Part shown: one piece after another, positions 23,041 through 35,705 of the stretch
How positions within the stretch are numbered: the first letter of the stretch is position 1
Layout of the letters: the number at the start of each line of letters is the position of its first letter
Assembly (NCBI RefSeq): GCF_963662255.1
Contig: NC_085046.1
Location: 130,803,332 to 130,867,331 of the forward strand
DNA length: 64,000 nucleotides
Direction: 5' to 3'
Origin: Cinclus cinclus
Taxonomy: Eukaryota > Chordata > Aves > Passeriformes > Cinclidae
Translations under genes and position numbers: made by a program
The notes under the pieces: generated by a model
Databases searched by the model: none
What the model was told of the DNA's origin: nothing
Seen by the model: only the letters and a program-made list of their open reading frames with translations

Positions 23041-24205
23041 GTCATGCAGAAAGAATGGCAAGATTTATCACCGAGGGCAAATCGTGCCTGACAGATTGGG
23101 TAGCCTCCTATAACAGGGTCACAGCATTGGTGGATGAGGGACGAGCAACTGGTGTCATCTACTTGGTTTTGTGCAAAGCATTTGACACAGTCCTACATGA
23201 CGTCCATGTCTCTAAACTAGAAAGATATGGATTTGATGGATGAACTACTTGGTGAATCAGGAACTAAAGAACTGGCTGGATGATTGCACTCAAAGAGTTG
23301 TGGTCAAGAACTCAGTGTTCCAGTGTAGACCAGTGACAAGTGGTGTTCCTCAGGGATCAGTCTTGGGACCAGCACTGTTTAATGTCTTTGTTGGTGGCAT
23401 GGACAGTGGGATCAAGAGAAGCCTCAGCACTGTCCACTCTGAGCTGTGTGGTGTGGTGTGGTGTGGTGTGGTGTGGTGTGGTGTGGTGTGGTGTGGTGTG
23501 GTGTGGTGTGGTGTGGTGTGGTCATCATGCTGGAGGGAAGGGATGCTATCCAGAGGGACCTGGCCAGGCTTAAAAGGTGGAGCTGTGCAAAACTCATGAA
23601 GTTCAGCAAGGCCAAGTGCCAGATTCTGCACCTGGGCTGGGGCAATCCCAAACAGAAATACAGGCTGGGCAGGGACTAAGAAGGGACACTTGCAGATGTT
23701 GATGGACAAGAAGCTCTCCATGAAGCAGCAATGTGTGCTCACAGCCCAGAAAACCAACCACATCCCAGGCTGCATCAAAAGCAGAATGGCCAGTGGGTTA
23801 AGGGAGATGATTTTACCCTTCTGCTCCACTGTGGTGAGGCCCCAACTGGAGTGCTGTGTCCAGGTCTGGGGCACTGCATCCAGCTCTGGAGCCCCAGCAC
23901 AAGAAAGACATGGACCTGTTGGAGTGAGCCCAGAGGAGGCCCACAGAGATGATTAGAGGGCTGGAACACCTCCTTGTCTCCTTTGGAGAGAAGTTAGGGT
24001 TGTTCAGCCTAGAGAAGAGAAGAGTCTAAGAGGACCTTAGAGCAACCTTACAGTGCCTAAAAGGGGCTTAAAAGAAATCTGGAGGAACATGGAGTGTATT
24101 TTTACATGAGACATAGAGTAACAGGATGGGGTAATGGCTTTAAACTGAAAGATGGCAGGTTTAGATTAGATATAAGAAAGAAATTCTTTACTGAACTTCC
24201 CCTCA
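23041..24205 (+). mobile_element. CR1 LINE with degenerate ORF2 reverse-transcriptase remnants
   Basis: Sense-strand CR1. Translated pieces in shifting frames match CR1 ORF2. Around 23055-23240 is a frame with [11 protein letters not shown] and K-A-F-D-T-V-L-H-D, the RT motif A region. Around 23300-23400 is T-S-G-V-P-Q-G-S-V-L-G-P, motif B. Then come K-F-S-K-A-K-C-Q-I-L-H-L-G and R-P-Q-L-E-C-C-V-Q-V-W-G near 23600-23870. The non-coding tail reaches AAGAAATTCTTTACTG near 24190, where it stops short of the CR1 3' terminus. Frames are broken in several places and the motif C region is replaced by a pentamer array. A dead copy. Confidence 0.9.
23446..23520. repeat. Microsatellite (GTGTG)15
   Basis: Fifteen perfect GTGTG units (75 nt) lie inside the CR1 ORF2 remnant, where intact copies encode the FADDT-type active-site motif. 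The array gives long valine/cysteine/tryptophan open frames on one strand and His/Thr/Pro frames on the other; these are artefacts, not proteins. Confidence 0.97.
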
Positions 24206-27200
24206 TGAAAAAGCAATACAAATGTAATTGGAATAAAAGCATGGCAGGTTTCAGGGCTACTGTCATCATAGATAAGATATGAATAATTTTCCTGTAAACA
24301 TCAGTCTTGTGGAGACAGCATATTTTGGTGGATGGAACTAGGTCTGTAAATAAAAAAAAATCTTGATTGCTGTTTTCAATAGCTTCCTTCATGGCTGGCC
24401 AGGTTGTTAAATTCTTTTGTGTGTGGCCAGTTTCCCCATGTGCCTGAGATACTGCTGGCTAGGCATCTTTGTGTTACAGTTAAGATGCTAAATGAAGTGC
24501 TAATTGTTATCATCCTCTGATGTCATTACTGTGGGATATACAGCCAGCTCCTTATTGTTCTGTGTAAAGGGCAGTTCAGGACTGTGCAAATAAGAGATAA
24601 AAAAATGTTGGAGAATATATTAGAGCAAGAACCATGGAAGGAGAGCAGAGACAAACATCTCCATTAGGTCAGTGCACAGAGTGACTTCCTGTCACACCAG
24701 CTACTGAATGGATTATAGGGCTAAGTGTGGTTTGGACCTGGGTGGACCCTGTGCATCCAAATGCAGGAAAGTAAATAAACCTTCCGAAAACAAGAAGGCG
24801 TATACAGAGATACAGAGACAACAGCAGCTGTTTCCTTCCCAGTCCACCCCCTCCCTGGGGGTTCTGACAACTACTCCAGTTGTCTTTGGGACACAAATAA
24901 TAGGATTGTTCACTCAGAAGGTGTCACAGCTATCAAAGTGATCTGCAGTCCTTTTTTTTCCTCTCCAAAATACTGCAGAGCCAGCAACAATTTACACTTC
25001 TCCATTGTGTCCTTGAAAGGGATCATCTTTTGAAGCACGAAGGAATGCATTAATGCTAAATAACTTCTTGCTTGTCCTCCACCAGAATTGAAAGTAAAAT
25101 TTACTTCTGACTTCAGTGAGAGAAAATTTAGTCAGTGAATCCTTGTCTTTTCCACAAAGAGTACCAGCTGTGATACTCAGGACTGTACTTTCTGTGGTGT
25201 GGACTGATGCCAGCTAGAAACAGGACTGTGACAATCAAGTGATTTTGCATATGCCACAAAAAGTCTTTAGATAATCATAATTTGGATCAAATTAGAACCA
25301 AAAATCTACTGGAACCAGATCACATAGGGCATCAGCAACCCCCTGAGCCAGATGCAGTCCCAAATAGTTTAATATAAAATCTACCTATCACAAAAGAAAC
25401 AAAAGGTAAGCAGTGCTAGTGCAACATATGAAAATGCATACATTTGGGCTCATCCTCCCCTTTGTGCCAGAAATTAACTGATCAAATACTCTCTTCCTTA
25501 CAGCTATGTCTACATCAACCAGTAGTGCTGTGGAAGAAACATATGGTGGCACACCAATTTTTTTTTAACAGAATTGTAATGGCAGCTGTATAAAAAAAAG
25601 TAGGGTGAATCAGTGATTCCTAAATGGAAAAAGTCAATTAGTAGAGGGAAGGAAAATATCTTAGTACTTCCAAAAGAGCAGTATAAACAAAGGAGAAAAA
25701 AAGAAAATTTCAAATCATAATAAATGGAGCAGACAGGGATTTCACAAAGCCCTTGTTGATTTTATGCAAGTTTCTGAAATAGAAGAATCTCAAAAAAAAA
25801 AAAAAAGATTTCTTAAGTTTTATTCCACTTGTAAAGAGACAGATTAGTTATATTGAATACACATGAAATAGTGAAAGAATTATGCAAATGTTCCTGTGTT
25901 TGGTACCATCATGAGTTATACTGTTAAAAAAACTATTTCCCAAGTTCCCAACTTGTAGTCAAGATATGGCTAATGTGTGTATTCAGGCCCAAGAAGCAGA
26001 AAATACAGCAGGTTTCAGAGCTGTGACATTTAACATTCATGTGATACTTAGTTTTCTGGATTTTGGTTCTGTATTAACTGTTGCCCCTTTGAAGTCCTCC
26101 AAATTTGGGGTATCTATCTGAAACAAATACACTGTTTATTTTAGCAACAGGCAATCCTTGGTTAGATAAACTGGGCTTTTAAACAAGTAGAACTCTATAT
26201 GTGTCATTTTTACCTAGAAGTTTAACTTAGGCAAGTGTAGCTTCGTTATTCATTGCCATTATGTTCTACACTACCATCTGATTTCTTAGAAAAAAACAAT
26301 ACCACATCCACAAGAAACACCTCCTTCCAGTCCCTGTTTCTTGCTCAAAGCCCTTTAAACAATGCCAAGATTCTTCTGTTTTTTGTGGTTTTAAATGTTA
26401 TGTAGCTTGTCTGTAATGGAAATAAAGTCATCAAAGAAACATTTTTATACTGTTCCTTTACTCCTCTGTATTTGAGTAGGGGTGTCTTATTCTGAGAAAG
26501 TTTTCTCATGCCTCATCCTTGTTCTTCCAGGAACATGTTGAGCCACATTTACAGACAAGAACTCCAATCAAAAATTTAACCAGTTAACACATTAAATTGT
26601 TACATGTAATTCAGTCTCTACAGGCCCATCTCAGCAAGTGACTGGCCACCCACACAAGCCACAAGCATTTCTTGTCTGCATTCAGCTCCAGAAAGTGTCC
26701 ACGGTAAGAACAGCACAGGAATAGGGTTATTCCCTTGAAAAATGAAAGTAGGAACCACAACATGAGGACAAAAGGCCAAGTTTTCACAGTCCTATTCAAA
26801 GCACATTTTGGATTGTGGGCTGTGACATAGTTTAGTTTCGCCCAAGGCAAAATTCTTTAGCTACAAACATCATCTACCATACAGAAATTCTTACATGGCA
26901 GACAACACTTGCGTGCTGTGCCCAACAATCCTGGTGAGTCCCTAGGTGCACCTGGTACATTTGCCATTGCTCCCCTCCTTGATTATGGATGTGTTACTCT
27001 GAGCAGAAGATTTACATTTACCCTTCTGTATTCCAAAGCCATTGAAACAAGGAGTGTTCTTCACACATTAATAGAGTTTAGATTCTGTTTCCCCAGACGT
27101 GACCAGTGAACATCACACCAGGAAAGCTGGAGGTGGCTAACTGCTGTGGTTGACACAGCTGTCATTTTGCTCAAGGAATTAATTCTCACAGAAGATGACA

Positions 27201-29366
27201 AACTAACTTCCCTGTGGGTGTGAAACAGTGGCCGTGAAGTGGGAAAGCCTCCTTCAAACAGAAGATCAGACTCACTCTCAACAAGGCATTACATTTGCAC
27301 AATCTTCCTTGGTTAGGGTCAAGGTACTTGCTTGGACAGCGCTTGGCTCAGTGTGCTCCTCTTGGAGGACCAAGCAGAGAGAGAAGAGGCCTTGCTCAGG
27401 TTGGAGCCAGCACCCTGCAAGGGTGACATTTAAAATTTTGCAGCATTAGGATTTAACCTAGGGATATCTCTGTTGTTTATTCTGTTCAACCTAGTACAAT
27501 ACACAGGTCACTCTTGACAGAAAAAGATTGGCCCAGGTTATATATAAAGATCAGTTTGCAATTTTTTCCTGTGGCAATTTTTAGACTTTTTACTCACAGA
27601 TTTCTGAACATCTCATTTTAGTCTGTTCTAATTCACAATGAGGTGATGACATGGTGTTACGAGATGATGGCAAGTTTTCATTTCTGTGCCTGAAATTAGA
27701 GTATAGAAGGAGTGAATGGTGTCTCAGATTTGTTGTGACTTGTATCATCATAGTGCAGTCACATCAATCAAATCATGCCCATTCATGAAAAGAGAGTTCA
27801 TGAACACAACTAAAAACCAAAAGTAAAATAAAAAATACCCCAGATATTCTGTATTTCTTGACCTCTTTATGAGCTGGTGAATTAATTGTGAGCCTGTAAA
27901 TTTAGTCCTTGTTTCCAATTACATTATGTGGTCTAGTCAAATATTCTTCCTAAAGAAAAGCCATTGTTTTAATTTATTTTATTATTGGAAGAATCTACCA
28001 ATTTAAGATTGCTATGTTTTTCAAAGGCATCATAATTTCTATTTGATATTTTATTATATTGCAAATAGAATAGATTTTCTTTATAATCATAACCTTGGGA
28101 ACATTTTAAGTCCCTAGAGTCAGGGAGTTTCTGACTACAAAATCCCCAGACAAGCTAAAATCCATCTCAGTTTATGGTCCCAGGTTTGAAAGGTGAGGCA
28201 CAGTCAGACATGTGAAGCATCTAGAAAGTAGTCAGATCATCTGTTCATATCTTTTTAACTTGTTATTGGCATAAGCTTTAAAAAATAACTATACTTAAAC
28301 CAGCCTGTTTTAACTTTACCGTATTGTTTGAAATAATCTAATTAGGAAATTACGGGTCTCAGTTTTCTACTGCATTGAAACTTTTGAGCTTCGTGATTAA
28401 CGAAACTGGCAATAGATAACAGAATAACCAGCCTTAAATATATTTTAGTTGAATGAGTTCAGGATACATTTTCCTGAACCAAATTTGGCCATGTTCAATA
28501 TGACATTACATGCAAACGTCTGGAAAAATTGCAGTGTTTTTCCAAGCAGGAGGCATGAGATTACTATAATCTATAGCCCCCACCACAATATTAATTAGCG
28601 TGGCTCACTAACCAGGGACATAATATTTGTAAATGAAACTCTAGAAGGGCATCAGTAAGGAACAGGATGTTGAAGCCAAATGGAAAACATGAACCAATAA
28701 AAAGGCTGAACTAGCTAGAAGTGCAAGCTCAGCCTTTGAAGTTAGTTCAAGTACTGCATGCTTTAATTTTGGTGTAATCTTATGATGGAGGTACAAACAA
28801 GAACTCAGAAACAGATTTTGTAACATTTGGCCCAATTGTAGATGAATCAGTTTGTTGATGGTTACCAACAATTGCACAGCCAGAGAAGCTGTGGTCTTTG
28901 TTAAATCAGATTGAATAATTGGCTTCAGTGGGAGTTTCGGGTGCAGACCAAATGAAGTGTCACAGCCCTTGACTCTCGTAAGATTCCTTAGCAGAGGCTG
29001 AGCTTTTGCCTTCCGAACAACCTGAATATGGGTTCAGAGAACATGAGTCCCTCAAGGGTTCATCTACTCCCTCCCCTGCCCCAGTATGGGTCTGAACGTA
29101 GTCATTCCTGGCAGATGTGCATACCTTATCTGTTTTTAGAGCCCCTCTGATGACAGTAACTATACCAAAACTCTCTGGGCAGTTTGTTTCCAATGCTTAA
29201 CTGTTGTCTCGGAATACAACATTTGATTAGTACTAAGTTTCCTTGGCAAACCAAACTAAACCTATGCATTTCTGTGTTTTGATTTTGTTTTGGTTTGTTA
29301 TTTTTTTAATATACTTTCTTGTGGAACTCCAGTGACAAAGCTGTGCTTTTCTGGTGTTCCACTCAA

Positions 29367-29403
29367 AAAATAAAAAATAATAATAATAATAAAAGAATAA
29401 AAA
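29367..29403. repeat. AT-rich low-complexity (AAT-rich) run
   Basis: Mostly A with AAT triplets; simple sequence. Confidence 0.85.
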
Positions 29404-30045
29404 AATCATGGGTTTTATCCTTTGGACAGTTTTCTGAAGGCCTACTATTGCCAGGTGCTGAGCATCTCTGGAGACATGAATTAAGAGAACAAGTTTTGAT
29501 ACATTCAGCAAATTACAGGATCAGGCAGCCAGGAGTTAAGATAATCTTTGAGCTAGAAAGTCATAACTGGAAAATGAACATAATCATACACACTCTCCTT
29601 TTTTTTGACTTCATTAGCTTGAAAATAGTAAATAATTTATTGTAATCTTTAGTGAATAGCCCCCAACACATGCTTTTAATTACTTTCTCATTTGGGAGAA
29701 AAAACACAGCAAAAGTTGTTGGGTTTTTTTTCCTGCATATGCTTTCTAGAACAAAAACAACTCCCCAAAAATGCATTTATTTCTCTTTTCAGCAGCCATG
29801 CAGACTTCTGGAAGGAACCATATTCCTCAACAAAGCGAATGTAATGGCTCTGTTTCTCAAATGCAAGTGAGTAGAGACACAAACATTGTAATGACACAAA
29901 GACTTTAATTTCAAAAAAATAACACAGAGGAAAATGGTTCAAATGTTGCATTAGAAAAAAAAAATTATATACACCAAACTTAAGACCTATGTGATTATGA
30001 CAGTAAAACAATTTACCAAAGAAGGTAATTTTATGCATTTGTTGG

Positions 30046-30110
30046 ACTGTGTGTGTGTGTATATATGCATGTATACATGCCTATAAATGCATATGCACAT
30101 ACAAAACTGT
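30046..30110. repeat. Alternating purine-pyrimidine GT/TA stretch
   Basis: A GTGTGTGTGTGT run passes into TATATATGCATGTATACATG and further GCATATGCACATAC. It is strongly alternating and partly palindromic, so it could adopt Z-DNA or cruciform structures. Confidence 0.75.
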
Positions 30111-33100
30111 AAGGGTGTAAATTATTCTAGAGATGTGATAGATTCAGTTCCCAAAGTACCATTTTCAGGAATGAGTGGTATCCAAGCCAATCAAGAGTCT
30201 GGGGTTTATAAGCCCAGTGCTGTGCTGGGTTTTGTAGCTGGGATGAAATCCACTGAGTTGCTTATGGATGAAAACTACTAAGAATGCTATAAGCTTGTTG
30301 ATTGCATTTACTGAGCTATAGTCACCATGGTCTATTATAGTGAATAATTCCAAGCAAATCTCTGTATTTACTGACTTAGTCAGATAAGGAATATTGCATA
30401 AGCTATTGTGCATTCCTTGAGTGTGATGCTGTGGTCTTTTTCTTGCTTGCCGTGTCATTTGTTTCATTTAACTGTCTCATTAATGGCAAAATTGCTTTGC
30501 TTTGTTGAAAAATGCTATTCTGAGAAGCAAGTATTACTTTCTTTTTTAACTTCTTGCCAGCAAAAGATTTTCAAATGCATGTGTTACAAAGGAATCATAC
30601 GAGATTGTTTGAGAGCAAAGGGAAATACCTAAAATTAAAAGAACTCACTACATTCCCATTTTTCCTTTGACACGAAATGAAATCTTAACATGAGAAATGC
30701 ACACAGTTCATCAGCATACTCTGAGCAAATACATAATTAACATGTGGAATAAGCAAAGCTGTTGTCAACGCTTTCACATGTGTTACCACAAAACTCAAAT
30801 ATTTTAATTAGTAGAGAAATAGAGGAAAATCCAAGTAAATACAGCCTGTGCTTGACATAAAAATTAGCTTGACTTTATAAGGATTAAGAGAATCTCATCT
30901 CTACCTTAACTACCCTTACCATACTAGGACAGCTTAGTGGGTCCTGCATAATTCAAATTTGCTCCAGTGCTCTGAGCAATTACTTGGCAGAGGAGTCTCC
31001 ACTGTGGCCATTGTGCAAATGCTTTACTAAATCATTGGTAGAAATAAAAAACTGTGAGTTCAATCGCAGGTAGGTAGAAAGTGTAGACTTTAGTGTTTTG
31101 TAATAATCCAGTTTGCTGGACTGACAGAATGGGGTTTCTAGGCTACATTATAAGAGGAGAAAAGGAAACTATATAGCAGTACCATGTGGCTTCTGATTTG
31201 GGAACTACAATTTAGCCTATTAGACATGGACCTGTTCCAAAAGTACACATTCAGACAACCATGCATGAAGGAGTTAGAAACACAGATGTGAATTATAACT
31301 CTCTGAAATCCTGGGAGTGCTCAAAAATAGGTGGGTTTGAACTGTAAGTACAGATCCAGATCTAAAATTTTTATTAAAACCTGACTTTCCCTAGCATTTT
31401 TGCAGCAACTACTGAATACATTAAAACCAACAATGTTCCATAAGCTTAAAAAAAATCAGTTACCCAATCTTAGCTGTATTCAAACATGATTCACAGTGGC
31501 TGGCTAAAAACATTCCTATAAAAAGGTAGTAATGAAAATCACCAGTTGAATGTAACAGGACAGTTTCAATAGGTCAAATTTAAGACAGATTACTGCAGCT
31601 CCAATGGCCACATACAGCTTCACAGTGATCAAGTGGACTCAGCATTTAACATTAGAAACATAAATAATTTAAGTATTTTCTTTTCCAAGTTTGGGACAGA
31701 ACTTTGAAACATCTGTTCTCTCTTCAGTCCTTTTTACACACACGTGCTAAAGTCAACATTTTTGACTAGAGCAATGATGTTGGTTGGGGTGGGGGCTGGC
31801 CATTTCACAAGCATACAAGAGGTAGAGGATTGAAAATGTTCCTGCAACACTGTATTGGGCTAAAGGGACAGAAGGAGCAATGAAGGGGCACCTGCCATTT
31901 TTCAGTGCTCTCAATAGCAGGAAACTGAGGGTTCCAAATTGATGCAAATATCCAGTTAATTGATGCTTTTGTCTATAGATTTCATTACTGCAGGTTTTTC
32001 TTTTTTAAGTCAAACATATTTGCAAAGTGAATCTCAATGATTCTTCTCATGTAAATTATGTAGAAGGTGTGGCACAAATCAGTCTGGCTTTGGCCATCCC
32101 ATACTGCATAGTGACAGAAACTGGGTCTGCTCCACCAGGTCTACTACTGTATCTGCAAAACACCTCTCCCCATTGCTGATCTCAATATCTGATAACTAAA
32201 AACTAGATTTTCACACCCTGAAGGGGTCAAATGAACCCACAGTTCATGGTCTGAGACAGTTTCCCATGAACAGGACTTTAAGAAACAGCCATTAAAAAGG
32301 GATCATGAGGAGTACAGAGGCAATGGCAGAACAGCATTGCACAGATTCAAAGGAAAAAGCATTTTGCTCCTTTTAAACGCCCTGGTCATGGCTACTACCA
32401 CTCTTGTAAACTGACAGAAGTGTGCACTTTAGTAGCATAATGCAGCACTATGTAGTTTCAGGAATTCATCTCACGGTCTGATCTTTTGTGTCATGCAACA
32501 GCAGAAGAGAAGTCAAAGCAAAATATATAAAGCCCCTTCTGAAGCACTTAATCACAGCTTGTGTTGAGATCAAAAGTATTTGAATGAGCAGTTTTGGGAC
32601 TGCACCCTCAAAAATTATAAACTGCTTTAATAAACTTGTCAGGTCTGATGAGAAAAATGTGAAATATATGGTAATAGCATCTTAATGTAAATATTTATTA
32701 ATTTAAATGAAATCTTAAAAAAAATAAAAAATAATCCTTCTACTATGATAGTACGTTAATTGGGAGCAAACATCAAAAGTAAACCTGAATGACTGTGATT
32801 GCATTGTGTATTTTAATACCACGAGAGCATAAATATATCCAGAAATTTTCTAGATTTGCATGTTTCTGACAAAGAGAATTGGTTTAATTGTCTGTAACAG
32901 CAAACTTCTCAGAGAACTGTTGTTCTGCTGTAGACCTCTGAATATCACAAAGTATAAGTACTTAAAATAAACAAGGAATAAATTTTAATTGTCTAAAGGG
33001 AGAGGTGTTAGGGTTGTTGAGAAGAACTTTTCTAGCTCTTTGAAACTACTGAGCTCACACAGGTGGTAAATCCTAAGGGAGAATAGATCTCAAGAGCAAG

Positions 33101-33390
33101 ACAAAAAGACAATAGCTGTGTATGTGTTCTGAAGTTATATAGAATCACCATTCAGAGTACTAATATTTAGTCAGTTCTCAGACTCTCTGCTGGAACTGGT
33201 CCCTCAGGATGAGGCTTAAACCATTATTCCATTTCTGGTGTATCACCAAATAGCAATTCTAGGGTATCTGCCATTGCATTAGATAAGATTAGATCCAGTA
33301 ACCCAGAAATTTAAGGGTCTTTGTCTCATAATGTATTCTCTGTTCAATTGCCCAATATTGATTTAAAATTGACACATAAAATGAAAATGA

Positions 33391-33440
33391 TATGATATGA
33401 TATGATATGATATGATATGATATGATATGATATGATATGA
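33391..33440. repeat. Microsatellite (TATGA)10
   Basis: Ten perfect TATGA units, with AAATGA before and CATGTA after. Confidence 0.97.
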
Positions 33441-35089
33441 CATGTAGTTCTAGCCTTACCAATATGTGTGATCCTTCTCAGTTGCATACTGAAGATAAGG
33501 CCTTGGCACTAAAACAGTGCATGTGTGTGTACATACACCCATTTGTTTCAGATACTACAGAGACAGAAGAGCAAACAAGATTGAGAGTGAGCTTCAGTTT
33601 GCAGCACTTTGAATGAATAGGGCCAGTTTGAAAAATTCTATTCATTAATTATGTACATGAAGTACTTCTTTTTAAGTTTCATAAACATGTATGGTATTAA
33701 TGATCATAACTGTCTGGGACAGTAGTTTTTTTGCATGAGGTAAATTTTTGTTAGCTATTTGGCAAGGCTGGAACATTCACAAGGAGTTTTATCATTTGTA
33801 ACAAATATCTGGATAATAGTTTTAATTTTTTAAGTAATCCAAGTGTTAATCATGTCAGAATGACAAGCATAAGATAAGCAATATCTACACATCATATAAC
33901 TGCCTCAGAATTCCATGAAGGCAAGAATAAAGCAACATATAAAGAGCCTGTCATGCTCCAGCATTTGTTTGTGTGCACTGTAATGACCTCAGCAGTAGAA
34001 GGTGGCCTCCCATGTGCTTTTTAGGGTGACATACATCACTGCATTTACAGCACTTCATGATTCTTCTCTGCCTTTCACATTAATGAGTGATAGGCCACAC
34101 AGTACCACATGTGCTTTGCTCACTACAAGATGTTGCATTCCAACCTCCTAGATGTATTGAACATTAAACTTTACTGCATTTGTGAAATGTGGGAAAACAT
34201 AAAAAGCAGGGAAAGTATTTTGTGTTTTACTCCCTTGTAGCTTCCACCAAAAACATATTTTTCAGGTAACTCGAACACAGAATGAGTGCAGACAAGCATG
34301 AAGAAAACTCTGAACCATGGGCAAAGCAGGAACTGAACCAATGATCTCCCTTGCTCCTTCTGTGAGAATATATGAGCAGGGCAACTACATCCATAAAAGA
34401 AAGTGTATTCTTCTCCGCCAGCCTATCTGAAGCAACTCCCAATGGAAATCCCTTACGATTCTTGGTTACTCTTGTGTCAAGAGTGAAAAAGGCTATTAGC
34501 TGTCCTTAGCTACCACTCCACACTGAGGAGGAAACCACTCTCGGATGGTCCTTAGCAGCATGATCTGGGAGCTCCAACTGAAGAAGCTGTACTTCTGACA
34601 AAGGAGACAGGGCTACATGGCTCATGTTCGTTGTCCAAGGGGTCAGGATGTGATTTGAGCCTCAAGGTGTATTATTAAATTATTCACACAAGAGCCAGTG
34701 TCACAATCAGGTTGATATGGAACACACTGGAAGAAGTTTATTTTCTACCCTTCATCCCATGGTTCTTAATAATATTCCAAGTCGTCATCTTTGCTCTAGA
34801 ACTGAAAGAACAAACCTTGCATGAACATTACATTTGTGTCTCCTGGCCACCTCCATTGAATGTCTCTGCATTGCCTTCCTCAGAGAGACTTTAATGTGCC
34901 TGAAAAGGTAACAAAATGTCATTGCTGTGTTCAGCCAGTTGACATAATCAAAACAGTTCTTCAATACATGCATCAACGCAAATTGGGGAAATCAATTTAT
35001 TGCAAATTAGAATAAATCATTACTGATTCAGGTAGTTGGGGAGAGAGGAAAAGAAAATAAAAATATCTACACACTTAGAGAAAACACTT

Positions 35090-35470
35090 TTCTGCCATGT
35101 TTCCCAGGTTCAAGTTCACTCCAAGTATCTCTCTTCCCCTCCTTGTTACCACCACTGGTTGCACACTGTCCCTTTGGTGAGGCACTGGGAAGCCCCTTCT
35201 TCCTTCTCACTATTTTCCTCTGCTGCAGCATGGTTCCTTCACATGAAACCTTCACAGGTTTCACCATAGAGCACCTCCTCCTCCTCAACTTCCTTCTTAG
35301 CCTCTTCCTCTTACACCACCCTCCTCTGCCATTGGTGCTCCCTCTGTTTATCACTCCTTTTATTTCTTTGTCCACTCTCTGGCTTTCTTTGCTCTTTCTG
35401 AAATGTGTTCCCCCAAAGTGCCACCACCTTGGCTGAGGGGTCAGCCAAGTCCTGTGATGGGTCCATTTAA
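35090..35470. repeat. Pyrimidine-rich block, probably an old repeat
   Basis: About 380 bases rich in CTTCC/CTCC on the + strand, joined directly to the CR1 3' end. The minus-strand open frame across it and the CR1 (35067-35582) is rich in Lys/Arg only because of the base bias, and reads through CR1 sequence. No gene is called. A fossil repeat is suspected but the family is not identified. Confidence 0.4.
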
Positions 35471-35705
35471 TCACAGAATCACTAGGTTGGAAGAGACCAA
35501 GCCATGGCACCAAGTGCCACATCCAGTCTTTTTTTAAACACAGCCAGGGATGGTGACTCCACCACCTCCCCAGGAAGAACATTCCAGTACTTCATCACTT
35601 GTTCCATAAAAATTGAATATCTTTCCTAATATCCAACACGTATCTCCCTTGGCGCAGCTTAAGACTGTGTCCTCTGGAGGCAACTGGGACTGGCTGTGCC
35701 CAGCA
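35471..35705 (-). mobile_element. CR1 LINE 3' fragment, antisense
   Basis: On the + strand it begins TCACAGAATCACTAGGTTGG, the reversed CR1 3' terminus. It continues through TGGTGACTCCACCACCTCCC, the AACATTCCAGTACTT block and TGTGTCCTCTGG. The inner (5') limit is uncertain. Confidence 0.88.

Larger units (their letters stand above)
24206..35470. other. Long intergenic region, no supportable gene
   Basis: About 11.3 kb between the CR1 cluster and the next CR1, on the way to the 3' end of RGS22. I see no spliced or continuous coding sequence, CpG island, RNA gene or intact transposon. It holds an AAT-rich low-complexity run near 29367-29403, an alternating GT/TA stretch near 30047-30100, a (TATGA)10 array at 33391-33440, and a possible ancient repeat scrap near 28915-28945. 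Confidence 0.65.

Noticed and set aside
23240..23679. Several overlapping open frames rich in Val/Cys/Trp or His/Thr/Pro
   Set aside because: They are translations of the (GTGTG)15 microsatellite within a dead CR1 element.
35067..35582. 171-codon minus-strand open frame, Lys/Arg-rich
   Set aside because: It reads through the antisense CR1 3' end and a pyrimidine-rich block; no protein family signature or splice support.
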